This document shows, one piece after another, positions 1 to 8,520 of a stretch of DNA of 64,000 bases. Origin of the DNA: Campylobacterota bacterium (GTDB taxonomy: Bacteria > Campylobacterota > Campylobacteria > Campylobacterales > Sulfurimonadaceae); NCBI GenBank assembly GCA_040752835.1, contig JBFMGG010000008.1, forward strand, positions 156,484-220,483, in the 5' to 3' direction. Both the position numbers and the translations under genes were made by a program. Within the stretch, counting starts at the first letter, position 1. Each line of letters starts with the position of its first letter. The notes beneath the pieces are model-generated. The model made no database searches. It was not told the DNA's origin and saw nothing but the letters and a program-made list of their open reading frames with translations.

Positions 1-1126
<1,126 letters not shown>

Positions 1127-1141
1127 TTACTCCTTGAATAA

Positions 1142-1402
1142 TTATTTGATGATTCCAAGCAGATCGTCTGCATCGATTACGAGGTACGTTTTACCTTCCA
1201 GAGTCAGTTCATTGCCGGCATATTTCCCGAAAACGACGGTATCACCTGTAGAAACGTTTTCGACCTGGCTACTTACGGCAACGACGGTTCCCTGAGAAGG
1301 TTTCTCTTTTGCGTTGTCGGGGATGATGATTCCCGAAGCGGTTTTGGTGGCCTCTTCGAGGCGCTCAACCAATACACGGTTTCCAAGTGGTTGGAAGTTC
1401 AT
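1142..1402 (-). CDS. groES: Co-chaperonin GroES
   Basis: Ten-kilodalton lid of the GroEL chamber. The 86-residue product starts [17 protein letters not shown] and contains the mobile-loop region around [15 protein letters not shown] (residues 20-35) and the C-terminal [13 protein letters not shown] typical of the family. A longer open frame reaches 1516, but the ATG at 1402 gives the family start and follows an AAGGAAA ribosome site, while the extra upstream codons have no GroES similarity. First gene of the groES-groEL operon. Confidence 0.97.
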   Translation of the reverse strand: MNFQPLGNRVLVERLEEATKTASGIIIPDNAKEKPSQGTVVAVSSQVENVSTGDTVVFGKYAGNELTLEGKTYLVIDADDLLGIIK

Positions 1403-1439
1403 AGCGTTTCCTTTTATGAGATGAATTTTTACGGCGGAG

Positions 1440-1468
1440 ATTTTACAGGAGTTTAGCTCAAATGTCAA
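1440..1468 (-). promoter_or_regulatory. Sigma-70-type promoter of groES-groEL
   Basis: On the reverse strand a perfect -35 hexamer TTGACA (1468-1463) is separated by 17 bp from TAAAAT (1445-1440), about 37 bp before the groES start codon. A 13-base palindrome AGTCTT-A-AAGACT lies just upstream at 1476-1488 and could be an operator, but I cannot name the repressor. No classical CIRCE inverted repeat is visible. Confidence 0.7.
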
Positions 1469-1609
1469 TAGTCTTAGTCTTAAAGACTCAATAGTAGTGA
1501 GTATTGCCGAATACATAAAAGTGAGTGCTTTTGTGCTCCCAAAGGGTTCGTTTCACTTTTAGCTAACAATAAGTTAATCATCATTATAATTCCGGTCTTC
1601 CATTACGAT

Positions 1610-1686
1610 GGCTGGGTAGCTCAGCTGGTTAGAGCGCTGGTCTCATAAGCCGGAGGTCGGGGGTTCGAGTCCCCCCCCCGCCACCA
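1610..1686 (+). tRNA. tRNA-Met (anticodon CAT), integration target of the element
   Basis: A full cloverleaf of 77 nt including an encoded CCA folds here: D stem GCTC/GAGC, anticodon loop CTCATAA with CAT at positions 34-36, T stem GGGGG/CCCCC with TTCGAGT loop. It looks like elongator tRNA-Met. The acceptor stem is GGCTGGG against CCCCGCC, which leaves one T4-C69 mismatch. The 3' part of the gene is also the left attachment site of the element that starts here, so the acceptor 3' strand may have been supplied by the element. Confidence 0.93.
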
Positions 1687-1691
1687 TCGAA
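1668..1691 (+). repeat. attL: left copy of the attachment core (tRNA-Met 3' end)
   Basis: AGT followed by nine C, then GCCACCATCGAA. It overlaps the T arm and acceptor of tRNA-Met and is repeated in the same direction at 14897-14918 with seven C. Typical of tyrosine integrases that use a tRNA 3' end. Confidence 0.85.
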
Positions 1692-1810
1692 ACATTTAAA
1701 TCACTTCAGCTTCATTCAAAAAACCCTTTAAAACTCCGCAAAATAGCCACTTTTTCAGCTTTTTATCCTCTAATGTCCGTTAAGGTATTTCAACATAAAC
1801 TAAGATTTTA

Positions 1811-1911
1811 AGGGGTACATTTAGGGGTAGTTTGCTTTAGGGGTATCAAAACCTCTAAAAAAATACCCCTAAAAAGTGAGGTTTTACGTTGGCTCGCAAA
1901 GTTGTACCCCT
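1811..1911. repeat. Left arm-type repeats AGGGGTA (candidate integrase binding sites)
   Basis: AGGGGTA occurs at 1811-1817, 1823-1829 and 1839-1845, and in reverse orientation at 1864-1870 and 1905-1911, the last inside the integrase start. Two more copies lie near the right end at 14830-14848. Clustered short repeats near both ends of an integrated element are the usual form of arm-type integrase sites; that role is inferred. Confidence 0.55.
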
Positions 1912-3181
1912 AACCGATACCGAAATAAAAAAGGCAAAACCAGCCGAAAAAGATTATAAACTCTTTGATGGCGGCGGGTTATTTTTGCTTATTAAACCAA
2001 CCGGTGGTAAGTTATGGCGTCTAAAATATCTCTTTGAGGGGAAAGAAAAACTCATCTCGTTAGGAACATACCCCGAAACGACGTTGGCGGAAGCGAGAGC
2101 CAAACGGGACGAATACAAACGAGAAATCGCCAAAGGGATAGACCCATCCGCAGAGCGCAAAGAATCAAAAGCGAAAATCGAAGAAAAAGTGATGGAAGAA
2201 CAAGCCGCCATAGAGGGGCAATTTCATCGTGTGGCATATGAATGGCTCAACTCATTAAACAATGATGAGAGTACGCATAATAAGCGTGTTTCATCGTTTG
2301 AAAAAGATATCTTTCCCTACCTATGTACTTATAACGAACGACATTCCATTATCTCGTCGAAGCATATTAAGGACATCACCCATCCTGAACTACTGAAAAT
2401 CATTAAGACAAAAGAGAAAACGGCTCCAGAAGTAGCTATCCGCCGCTTTAGAGACTGTAACCGGCTGTGGAGATATGCGATCAATCATGGTTACACTGAA
2501 AGCAATATCACTGATCGAATCAGCAGCGATGCATTCGCTCCACGGCAAGAGAAACACTTTGCAAAGATCACGGATGAAAAAATCTTAGGAGAGCTTTTGA
2601 GAGGCATAGAGGATTATAAAGGTGAGGGAGGCGTGATTGTACGAAATATTCTCCGTTTTGTCTCTATCATGCCTTTACGTGCTGATAATCTATGTAAATT
2701 ACGATGGGATCAGGTTGATTTTGAAAAATCGATCATTACGATATCCCGATCCGAGATGAAAGTTAAAGATCAAAATCTACCCGACTTTGTATTACCGCTC
2801 CCGAGACAAGCGATCAATATCCTCAAAGAAGTAAGAGAAATCACGGGATGGGGACAATGGGTATTTCATGGAGTACGCAACAATCTTACCCATGCGAATA
2901 AAGAGAGCGGGAATAAAGCGTTGAGATCATTGGGATTTATTGACGAAGTAAACGGGCGCAAACAAACGCTGCATAGTTTTCGAGGTACTTTTCGATCACT
3001 TAGCGAAACACATGCTAAAGAGCATGGCGTGAGCTTTGAAGTACGGGAACGTGTGCTAGATCACCATGAAGAAAATAAAGTCATTAGAGCCTATACCCAT
3101 AAAGCGGATTACACTGAGCAGATGAGAGAACTGATGCAATGGTGGGCGGATTTTTTGGATCAAACAAAGGTGAGTAAATAA
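1889..3181 (+). CDS. int: Tyrosine-recombinase integrase, P4-like, DUF4102 N-terminal domain
   Basis: Site-specific recombinase that inserts and excises the element at tRNA-Met. The 430-residue product has the N-terminal arm-binding domain of P4-type integrases (LTDTEIKKAKPAEKDYKLFD, residues 8-27, and GGLFLLIKPTGGKLWRLKY), a central SAM-like core-binding domain, and a C-terminal catalytic domain with PLRADNLCKLRW (first catalytic Arg, about residue 265), HSFRGTFRSL (His-x-x-Arg, about 363) and LDHHEENKVIRAYTH (His and nucleophile Tyr, about 388-400). The start is TTG at 1889; no ATG gives the N-terminal domain. It lies directly inside attL and reads into the element, and the AGGGGTA repeats around its start suggest self-regulation. 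Confidence 0.93.
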   Translation: MARKVVPLTDTEIKKAKPAEKDYKLFDGGGLFLLIKPTGGKLWRLKYLFEGKEKLISLGTYPETTLAEARAKRDEYKREIAKGIDPSAERKESKAKIEEKVMEEQAAIEGQFHRVAYEWLNSLNNDESTHNKRVSSFEKDIFPYLCTYNERHSIISSKHIKDITHPELLKIIKTKEKTAPEVAIRRFRDCNRLWRYAINHGYTESNITDRISSDAFAPRQEKHFAKITDEKILGELLRGIEDYKGEGGVIVRNILRFVSIMPLRADNLCKLRWDQVDFEKSIITISRSEMKVKDQNLPDFVLPLPRQAINILKEVREITGWGQWVFHGVRNNLTHANKESGNKALRSLGFIDEVNGRKQTLHSFRGTFRSLSETHAKEHGVSFEVRERVLDHHEENKVIRAYTHKADYTEQMRELMQWWADFLDQTKVSK

Positions 3182-3182
3182 G

Positions 3183-4166
3183 ATGGCACGCCCAACGAAC
3201 CAACAAAAAGCAGATCGGGTTAAAAATGAGGAAATATTAAAACGAGATATTTTCCTTTACACTGATTTTGAAAGAAGATGTAGATCAATAGCAGCATATT
3301 TTAATGATGAAGCTTTCATGGCACATGAAATGACGCGTGAATGTGTGATGCGTTATTATGAAGATGACATTATTAAAATAATCAAAGATATGGATGCTGA
3401 AAATCAATACATAGAAGAATGTAAAGCAAAAGATAATTATGCACATAGACTTAGAGAATATGAATTGAGCAAAAAAACAGATTTTGAAAGATATTTTAGT
3501 ATTGGATACCCCATTTTAGAGTTTTTAAAAGATAGTGGAAATGAAAAGATTCTCCAAGATTTTGGTTCTCCAGTTGATGAATATTATCAAGAAATTGACT
3601 CTGAAGTTCAAGTGTGTTGCAGTCATACAGCAAGAGAAGCTATACAAGAACTTTATGGAGATGATGTAGAACTGAATAAGAAATTTTTCAATATGCCTGT
3701 TATTGCACAAAGTGGAACTGTAGATTTTTATAATAAAAAAGCTCTTGTCCAAATTGATTTCACAAAATCAAAAAAAGAAATTATGCAAATTGTATCGAAA
3801 ATAAAAGATGAATTTGATGCAGAGCCTACTACGATATTGGGATTAGATGAATACCTTGGAATCGAATCTTTTAAAGATGTGTACAGTTTTACAAAGACAA
3901 ATGAAAATGCTATTTATAGACATGGCAAAACAAAGTCTTTAGAAGGACGTTTAGGTGATGTTCTTTTTATTTATGATTGCCATAAAAAAGGCTTAACGTC
4001 TGAATATATCATCGGAGAGATTAATCGTTATTGGCGTGATATCAAGAAAAAATATACAGATGAATTTCAGAAAAAAACGTATAGAGCTTATTTAAAATTT
4101 GCAAAAAATGAAATTGGCAATCGTGGATTTGTTCGTTTCATATCAGGGGTTAATTTACCCAAATGA
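3183..4166 (+). CDS. Hypothetical protein, 327 aa, next to the integrase
   Basis: I do not recognise this family. The product is soluble, has no signal peptide or membrane segment, and is rich in Lys, Glu, Asp and Tyr. It starts MARPTNQQKADRVKNEEI and has a basic helical N-terminus, as many small DNA-binding helices do, followed by an acidic middle part. The ATG is 2 bp after the integrase stop, so the two are probably cotranscribed. Its base composition is the most AT-rich in the left part of the element. The position suggests a role in integration, excision or element maintenance, but nothing in the sequence proves it. About 110 bp without a gene follow. Confidence 0.75.
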   Translation: MARPTNQQKADRVKNEEILKRDIFLYTDFERRCRSIAAYFNDEAFMAHEMTRECVMRYYEDDIIKIIKDMDAENQYIEECKAKDNYAHRLREYELSKKTDFERYFSIGYPILEFLKDSGNEKILQDFGSPVDEYYQEIDSEVQVCCSHTAREAIQELYGDDVELNKKFFNMPVIAQSGTVDFYNKKALVQIDFTKSKKEIMQIVSKIKDEFDAEPTTILGLDEYLGIESFKDVYSFTKTNENAIYRHGKTKSLEGRLGDVLFIYDCHKKGLTSEYIIGEINRYWRDIKKKYTDEFQKKTYRAYLKFAKNEIGNRGFVRFISGVNLPK

Positions 4167-4275
4167 TAAATAGGGGTGCTTAAATCCCAATTTAAAAACC
4201 TCTATTTCCTCTTCCTCTAATCTGCAACAATGTCATTCAGTCAAGCGCAAGACAATCTAAATTCGAGGATTTGCT

Positions 4276-4518
4276 ATGCCAAAGGCAGAACAAAAAGTAG
4301 AAATACAACAATTTATGCAGGTGGATAATCAGCAGTTAAAAGACAGACAATTTCTAAGAGATAAACAAGCGGCTGCATGGTTAGGGATTGGATGTTCAAC
4401 TGTGTGGATGTATGTCCGGCAAGGAAAGCTTAAATCAATCAAATTGTCTCCAAAGGTAACCGTTTTTGCAATAACGGATTTAGAAGCATTTGTTCAGAGT
4501 CGAATGAATATAGCATGA
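4276..4518 (+). CDS. AlpA/MerR-like helix-turn-helix protein (excisionase-type)
   Basis: Small DNA-binding protein of 80 residues. Residues 27-75 match the HTH_17/AlpA pattern: FLRDKQAAAWLGIGCSTVWM, then VRQGKLKSIKLSPKVTVF and a final helix DLEAFVQSR. Proteins of this kind act in integrated elements as transcription activators of the integrase or as recombination directionality factors. The gene starts a tightly packed operon: its stop overlaps the next start by ATGA. An RBS-like GAGGA precedes the ATG. Which of the two roles it has cannot be told from sequence. Confidence 0.8.
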   Translation: MPKAEQKVEIQQFMQVDNQQLKDRQFLRDKQAAAWLGIGCSTVWMYVRQGKLKSIKLSPKVTVFAITDLEAFVQSRMNIA

Positions 4519-5297
4519 AAAATTTTTTCAAAAAAACATCATGCTACACCACTTTACCAAATGCTTTTGCTCAAGACGATCGTTTATCTATTGAAGCTCG
4601 TGGGCTTGGACTTCTTATTTTTTCTTTGCCCGATGATTGGGTCTTTCAACAAACGTGGTTCTACGAAAAAGCAGGTGGTAACAGGAACAGACGAAAAACA
4701 GTCGTGAAAGCGCTTAATGAACTTATCCGTTTTGATTACCTCTGTCGAATACAAGATCGCAAAAAAGGGAAATTTGACGGTGCTATATGGTTTTTTGACC
4801 CGGAAGAAAATGCTCAAGCCGAGCTTAAAGCGATACTCGCCGTAGGTACTCACGGGACAAACGGCACCGTAGGTACTCTTAGTGCCAGCCCTGATAGTGC
4901 CAGCCCTAAGAGTACCACTACAAAAGAAATAGAAACAAAGGAAGAAATAAAAAAAGAAATATCTTCTTCCTCTTCATTTCCTCCAATATCTGTTATCGAT
5001 CCTTATGTCAATCTCCCAGATGAAGTTGATGGATTGTCTCGAAAAATCATCATCGAAGAGGTCGAAGCGATTGCGAAGGAGCGAGGAGGAGATTTTGAGA
5101 AGTATCGAGAGGCGCTTGTGAAAGAAGTCCTTTCAGGGAACGGTAGGACGATTACGAATATCCGTATCCGTCGTTCGAGGATCAACAAGCGTGAACATGG
5201 TGAAATGGTGCAGGCCGCTTTACAAGCTAACGGCTATGCGAACATATTTGATTATTTGGAGGACGCACATGGAAGAGCTAATGAAAACGTTCAGTGA
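4515..5297 (+). CDS. Putative replication initiator / replisome-organiser-like winged-helix protein
   Basis: 260 residues. The N-terminal 95 residues (TLPNAFAQDDRLSIEARGLG, then LPDDWVF and NRRKTVVKALNELIRFDYLC) match the winged-helix domain of phage and plasmid replication proteins that contain the phrase on sexual/asexual gene 'helix-turn-helix replisome organiser' type. A Thr/Ser/Glu-rich linker (residues 105-160) follows, then a helical C-terminal domain (SRKIIIEEVEAIAKERGGDF). The DNA for the linker has direct repeats and an AT-rich tract like an origin (separate entry). The start overlaps the previous stop (ATGA). Replication role is inferred from fold pattern and repeats; another DNA-binding role is possible. 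Confidence 0.6.
   Translation: MKNFFKKTSCYTTLPNAFAQDDRLSIEARGLGLLIFSLPDDWVFQQTWFYEKAGGNRNRRKTVVKALNELIRFDYLCRIQDRKKGKFDGAIWFFDPEENAQAELKAILAVGTHGTNGTVGTLSASPDSASPKSTTTKEIETKEEIKKEISSSSSFPPISVIDPYVNLPDEVDGLSRKIIIEEVEAIAKERGGDFEKYREALVKEVLSGNGRTITNIRIRRSRINKREHGEMVQAALQANGYANIFDYLEDAHGRANENVQ
4840..4975. repeat. Origin-like iterons and AT-rich tract inside the putative initiator gene
   Basis: Seen directly: a 12-bp direct repeat CCGTAGGTACTC at 4840-4851 and 4867-4878; a 13-bp direct repeat TAGTGCCAGCCCT at 4880-4892 and 4895-4907; an 11-bp perfect inverted repeat GGTACTCTTAG (4872-4882) with CTAAGAGTACC (4906-4916); then about 55 bp that are almost only A/G and then A/T-rich. Iterons in the linker part of an initiator gene followed by an AT-rich stretch is the layout of the lambda-type origin within gene O. 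Origin function is inferred. Confidence 0.5.
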
Positions 5298-5502
5298 GAT
5301 CGAAATGTATCTGGATCATTCGAGAGAGTTGTTAAACGGTTTGCAAATGACCGAAGACGTAAAAACCATACAGCGAGTACAGCAAAAATACAGCGATTTG
5401 ATTACGACCTGGATGGAAGAAAACAACATCCCAAAAGTACAATTTTCCCATCATCAGAGAAGCATGGGAGTCGAATACTCAATCCCAGGAGCTAAAAAAT
5501 GA
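5269..5502 (+). CDS. Small hypothetical protein, 77 aa
   Basis: The product MEELMKTFSEIEMYLDHSRE... is a mainly helical soluble protein with no motif I recognise. The frame is open from 5191, but ATG at 5269 is chosen because GGAGG lies 6 bp upstream (5258-5262) and the shorter start gives an overlap of 29 bp with the preceding gene, in keeping with the packed operon. Its stop overlaps the next start by ATGA. Position between the initiator-like gene and trbJ suggests an accessory role in the element. Confidence 0.7.
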   Translation: MEELMKTFSEIEMYLDHSRELLNGLQMTEDVKTIQRVQQKYSDLITTWMEENNIPKVQFSHHQRSMGVEYSIPGAKK

Positions 5503-5729
5503 AGACAACAACTCATGACAGAATCGAAAAAGAGATGTCCGAAATCTATCGTGCTTTCCTGGAACGTGAAAAAGCGAAAAAGCGAAAAGTCCAAGCGTTG
5601 ATTTCTGACTATGCGAACAAAGCTGCTGAGCTTGAAGGGCAAAAACAGTTCAAAGCACTGGTAGCTGACTTTAGAGATAAAGTTCTTAAGATTTACGAAT
5701 ATGATCCAAAGGTACAAACATGCAGTTGA
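5499..5729 (+). CDS. Small hypothetical coiled-coil protein, 76 aa
   Basis: Highly charged helical product (ERDKA-type stretches such as REKAKKRKVQALISDYANKA) without signal peptide or membrane segment; probably a short coiled coil. Translationally coupled to the gene before it (ATGA overlap) and overlapping trbJ by 10 bp. I do not recognise the family; in conjugation operons proteins of this size are often regulators or chaperones, which is only a guess here. Confidence 0.7.
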   Translation: MKTTTHDRIEKEMSEIYRAFLEREKAKKRKVQALISDYANKAAELEGQKQFKALVADFRDKVLKIYEYDPKVQTCS

Positions 5730-6496
5730 TCAAACTTTCTCTGGCCGCTGCACTGCTGCTCTCGTCACCAACCGTATTCGCAGCGGGCGATGCGTCCCAG
5801 GCATTACAAACTGTTCAATGGGCTACTGCCGAGATTGGGAACGCAATGAACCTCTCAAAGCAGTTGGAGCAAATCGCTTTGCTTACTCAAACGTTGCAGC
5901 AGAACATCCAGGCGGTGCAAATGGCACAACAAAACCTCCAGGCGTTGAGTGCCATGGATTTTAGCAACTTCAACACCTACGTTGACCAGTTGGCCAATGT
6001 CATGGTCGCAACGAACGGGATCAGCTATCAGATGGGAAACCTCGATACGAGATTCGGGCAGCTTTTTCCAGGCTATGACGAACATACTCGAATCGGTGCA
6101 ATGGGAGATATCAGAGGCCAAGCGTCATCGTATGCCCAATACTACCGAACCTTGACGGACGCGAACCGCGGAACCGTTCTTGGGACGCTTCGCAACCTGG
6201 CCGCCGTCAACAACGACCTAAGAGCGGATCAGCTCTCGATGAATATGCTCAAGCTTCAAAGCCGCAACGCGGTCGGGAACAAGTCGGCGATCCAGGCGGC
6301 GAACGAGATTGCGATGCATCAAACGGAGACGATCAAAAAACTTCATTCGACGATGCTCGCCCAAACAAACCTCATGGCGCAAAACGTCGCGGATGAAAAC
6401 GAACGCAGAGCATTGCGAGAGGCTAAAAAAGATGCTTGGTTGACGGGTGGTAAAAAACCTATCAAGGGCGATGAGAAAGATATCAAAACCTGGTAA
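5720..6496 (+). CDS. trbJ: TrbJ-like conjugal transfer protein (VirB5-type)
   Basis: 258 residues with a Sec signal peptide (MQLIKLSLAAALLLSSPTVF, cleavage near AFA-A at about 22), so periplasmic. The long helical hairpin with Gln/Asn-rich heptads (LSKQLEQIALLTQTLQQNIQ), the central FGQLFPGY and the C-terminal helices agree with P-type TrbJ, the RP4 counterpart of VirB5. In RP4, TrbJ with TrbK acts in mating-pair formation and entry exclusion. Here it begins a trbJ-trbK-trbL set in the same order as RP4, but without the other trb genes. Its last 14 residues (KKPIKGDEKDIKTW) are nearly the same as those of the next gene product, which is very unusual. Confidence 0.8.
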   Translation: MQLIKLSLAAALLLSSPTVFAAGDASQALQTVQWATAEIGNAMNLSKQLEQIALLTQTLQQNIQAVQMAQQNLQALSAMDFSNFNTYVDQLANVMVATNGISYQMGNLDTRFGQLFPGYDEHTRIGAMGDIRGQASSYAQYYRTLTDANRGTVLGTLRNLAAVNNDLRADQLSMNMLKLQSRNAVGNKSAIQAANEIAMHQTETIKKLHSTMLAQTNLMAQNVADENERRALREAKKDAWLTGGKKPIKGDEKDIKTW

Positions 6497-6509
6497 TAAA
6501 GGAGAAAAA

Positions 6510-6806
6510 ATGAAATTCGATGGAAAAACAAAAGTACGATTACTGGCCGGTTCAACTGCCGTGCTAGGTCTGATCGGAGGGGCGTTTCTCATCGCTTCGA
6601 TGATGAAGAGAGTGGAAACAGCGCAAACAAAAGAATATTTCCTGGCGCATATCGACGAAGCAAAGCAAACCGCGCAGAAGTGTAAAAATCTCGCCGACCA
6701 TAACGAGATCCAACCTGAGGTATGTGCAGCTGCAAAGACAGTCGCATTTTTTCATAGCGGCAAAAAGCCCATCAAGGGCGATGAAAAAGAAATAAAAACA
6801 TGGTGA
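6510..6806 (+). CDS. TrbK/EexN-like entry-exclusion candidate, membrane-anchored
   Basis: 98 residues. Residues 9-32 form one membrane segment (LLAGSTAVLGLIGGAFLIAS); there is no lipobox, unlike RP4 TrbK. The mature part has the two-Cys pattern of small exclusion proteins: EAKQTAQKCKNLADHNEIQPEVCAAAKTV with Cys about 14 residues apart. ATG at 6510 is chosen over an upstream start because AAAGGAG sits 7 bp before it. It lies between trbJ and trbL, exactly where trbK lies in RP4, which is the main reason for the assignment. The C-terminal tail KKPIKGDEKEIKTW is shared with the TrbJ-like protein. Its stop overlaps trbL by 7 bp. Confidence 0.6.
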   Translation: MKFDGKTKVRLLAGSTAVLGLIGGAFLIASMMKRVETAQTKEYFLAHIDEAKQTAQKCKNLADHNEIQPEVCAAAKTVAFFHSGKKPIKGDEKEIKTW

Positions 6807-7945
6807 AGAGATCTCTTTTAATCCTCTTGCTGATACTGCCGACGTTCGCGTTTGCCGGGATCGATGCGAACAACAACGCACAGACGATCTTACAAACGTT
6901 CATTGCTGCTTCGAAACAATGGACGGCAGCGATCAAACCGGCAGGGATGTATCTGTTCGGCGCGTTCGCAGCCATCGACATGGTGATAACGTTCGGTTTC
7001 ATTGCATTAAAGGGGACAGAAATTGGTGAGATCTTCGGTGAACTCATAAGAAAGATCATGTGGATCGGTTTTTTCCTGGCGTTATTTAAAACTGCAGAAT
7101 GGTTGACCATGATCCCCGAATCATTCTCGGAGCTTGCACTCAAAGCATCGGGAATGAGTATTCAACCTGACACGATCCTGGAATCGGCAATGCGACTTGT
7201 CGAAGCAGTTTGGAACGGTGCGGGTGTTCTCGATATCGACGGATGGGCTGCACTGTTTGCAGGGGTCATCTGCCTGGTTGCATTCGCTTTGATGGCAGCG
7301 CAGCTGTTCGTCGTCCTGGTGAAGATCCAGGCCATTATCGCCGGATCGTATCTGATCTTCGCGTTTGGTGGTCTTTCTTATACCCGGAACATGGCGATCA
7401 ATCCACTTAAAGCCCTTTTCGCGGCCGGCATGGAGCTAATGTTCATCAAGTTGTTTTTGGCGCTCACCATTTCATCGATGGAAGGGTTTGAAAACAACGC
7501 ATCGCACGATATGCAAACCGCGATGATCGTCATTGCGGTTTCGGTGCTGCTTGCATCGGTCGTAAGCATGATCCCCGGCATCGTCAATTCACTCATGAGC
7601 GGATCGCTTGGTGGTAATTCAACATCCGGGCTTGCGGTCGCGGCCGCAGCTGCCGGTGGAGCTATTGCAGGTACTGCCGCACTAGGAAAAAACTCTGCCG
7701 GTATGTCGGACGCATATAAATCGGCCAAGGCGCTTGCCGCTGCCGGTGAAGGAACGACGTTTAGCAATCTTACCAAAGCAATCCAGCAAGACATGTCCCA
7801 TACTATTCGCGGAAAAAATGATCGGGATACTACTTCGAGTGGATCTCGCGCAGCGGATAAGATGACGCAGCAAGTAAAGAGCATGGAAGAAGCGAATGCT
7901 TCATCCTATACGAACGGTATTTCTCCGTCGGCATTTAATGAGTAA
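6800..7945 (+). CDS. trbL: TrbL-like inner-membrane conjugation protein (VirB6-type)
   Basis: 381 residues: signal peptide (LLILLLILPTFAFA), then five or six hydrophobic segments between residues 45 and 260, then a Gly/Ala-rich and polar cytoplasmic tail. This matches P-type TrbL, the polytopic inner-membrane channel part of type IV secretion systems (VirB6 role). It overlaps the trbK-like stop by 7 bp and is the last gene of the operon that begins with the AlpA-like gene. The element has no other pore component, so the protein must join a system encoded elsewhere, or act in exclusion with its two neighbours. Confidence 0.82.
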   Translation: MVKRSLLILLLILPTFAFAGIDANNNAQTILQTFIAASKQWTAAIKPAGMYLFGAFAAIDMVITFGFIALKGTEIGEIFGELIRKIMWIGFFLALFKTAEWLTMIPESFSELALKASGMSIQPDTILESAMRLVEAVWNGAGVLDIDGWAALFAGVICLVAFALMAAQLFVVLVKIQAIIAGSYLIFAFGGLSYTRNMAINPLKALFAAGMELMFIKLFLALTISSMEGFENNASHDMQTAMIVIAVSVLLASVVSMIPGIVNSLMSGSLGGNSTSGLAVAAAAAGGAIAGTAALGKNSAGMSDAYKSAKALAAAGEGTTFSNLTKAIQQDMSHTIRGKNDRDTTSSGSRAADKMTQQVKSMEEANASSYTNGISPSAFNE

Positions 7946-7948
7946 AAA

Positions 7949-8311
7949 CTAGTTGAGGATACGTTTCGGATCTATTTTCGTAGCATGTGGGTTGAAAGGT
8001 TTGTGTGAACCTTTACCGCCCACGGTAAAGATCAACGGGCCGCCGCCTTCGTCATCCTCTTGTTGAGTTGCTTCGGCAGCTGCCGGAGCCGTTACGTTTT
8101 TGACGGGCATTTTTTCGGTTTGGTGTTCTTTGTTCTTGATCTCTCTATTGAAGTAACGTGTAAAGTTTTTATAACTCATAGAGATTTTTTCGGCTGTCAG
8201 CAATTCATCATAGATAGCTGATGCAAAGACAACACCTTCTTCATATCTTTTTCGGATCAGAGCAAGGTTAGTATAAAACTGGATTTTTGGTGCCGGTATC
8301 TTTGTTTCCAT
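7949..8311 (-). CDS. traK: TraK-like relaxosome accessory protein
   Basis: 120 residues. The N-terminal half (IYDELLTAEKISMSYKNFTR, residues 33-52) fits the TraK pattern of a helix-turn-helix followed by a Y-x-x-F-x-R motif; a proline/acidic linker and a basic tail (FNPHATKIDPKRILN) resemble the end of RP4 TraK. In RP4, TraK binds and bends oriT and is divergent from traJ with oriT between them; here the order is the same. Convergent with trbL, 3 bp apart. Confidence 0.75.
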   Translation of the reverse strand: METKIPAPKIQFYTNLALIRKRYEEGVVFASAIYDELLTAEKISMSYKNFTRYFNREIKNKEHQTEKMPVKNVTAPAAAEATQQEDDEGGGPLIFTVGGKGSHKPFNPHATKIDPKRILN

Positions 8312-8436
8312 CGTAACTCCAATTTTTTTGGAGTCATTATAGTAAATAGTTCATTTATTTTCATAAATTGAGATTTTTATTCAATAATTGTCAATATTTC
8401 TTGCAAGCAGAAAGTTGAAAAAAAATGAATAAAGAT

Positions 8437-8520
8437 GTCAATGATTGTAATTGACGAAGCGGGCAGGATGTGTAAAGGTTTAACTTTTTGCTTCACAAAA
8501 AGATGAAACTTTCCATCCTG
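8437..8520. other. oriT: Candidate IncP-type origin of transfer (oriT)
   Basis: Between divergent traK and traJ. The reverse strand reads ACACATCCTG-CCCGCTTCG at 8473-8455, which matches the IncP nic core ATCCTG-C; the predicted nick is between 8464 and 8463. On the 5' side of nic lies an imperfect inverted repeat (8464-8484 with 8506-8520) around a perfect 7-bp hairpin (CTTTTTG 8484-8490, CAAAAAG 8496-8502), the same layout as RP4 oriT. On the other side, 8 nt from nic, is a perfect GTCAAT-N7-ATTGAC (8437-8455). Confidence 0.75.

Noticed and set aside
1403..1560. CIRCE/HrcA site before groES
   Set aside because: A single GAGTGCT (about 1523-1529) is present, but no TTAGCACTC partner at the needed distance; only an unrelated 13-base palindrome is seen.
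8511..8520. Second CATCCTG on the + strand as an alternative nic site
   Set aside because: It is the distal arm of the inverted repeat that ends in the better CATCCTG-CCCG core; the bases after it (AAACTT) do not fit IncP nic.
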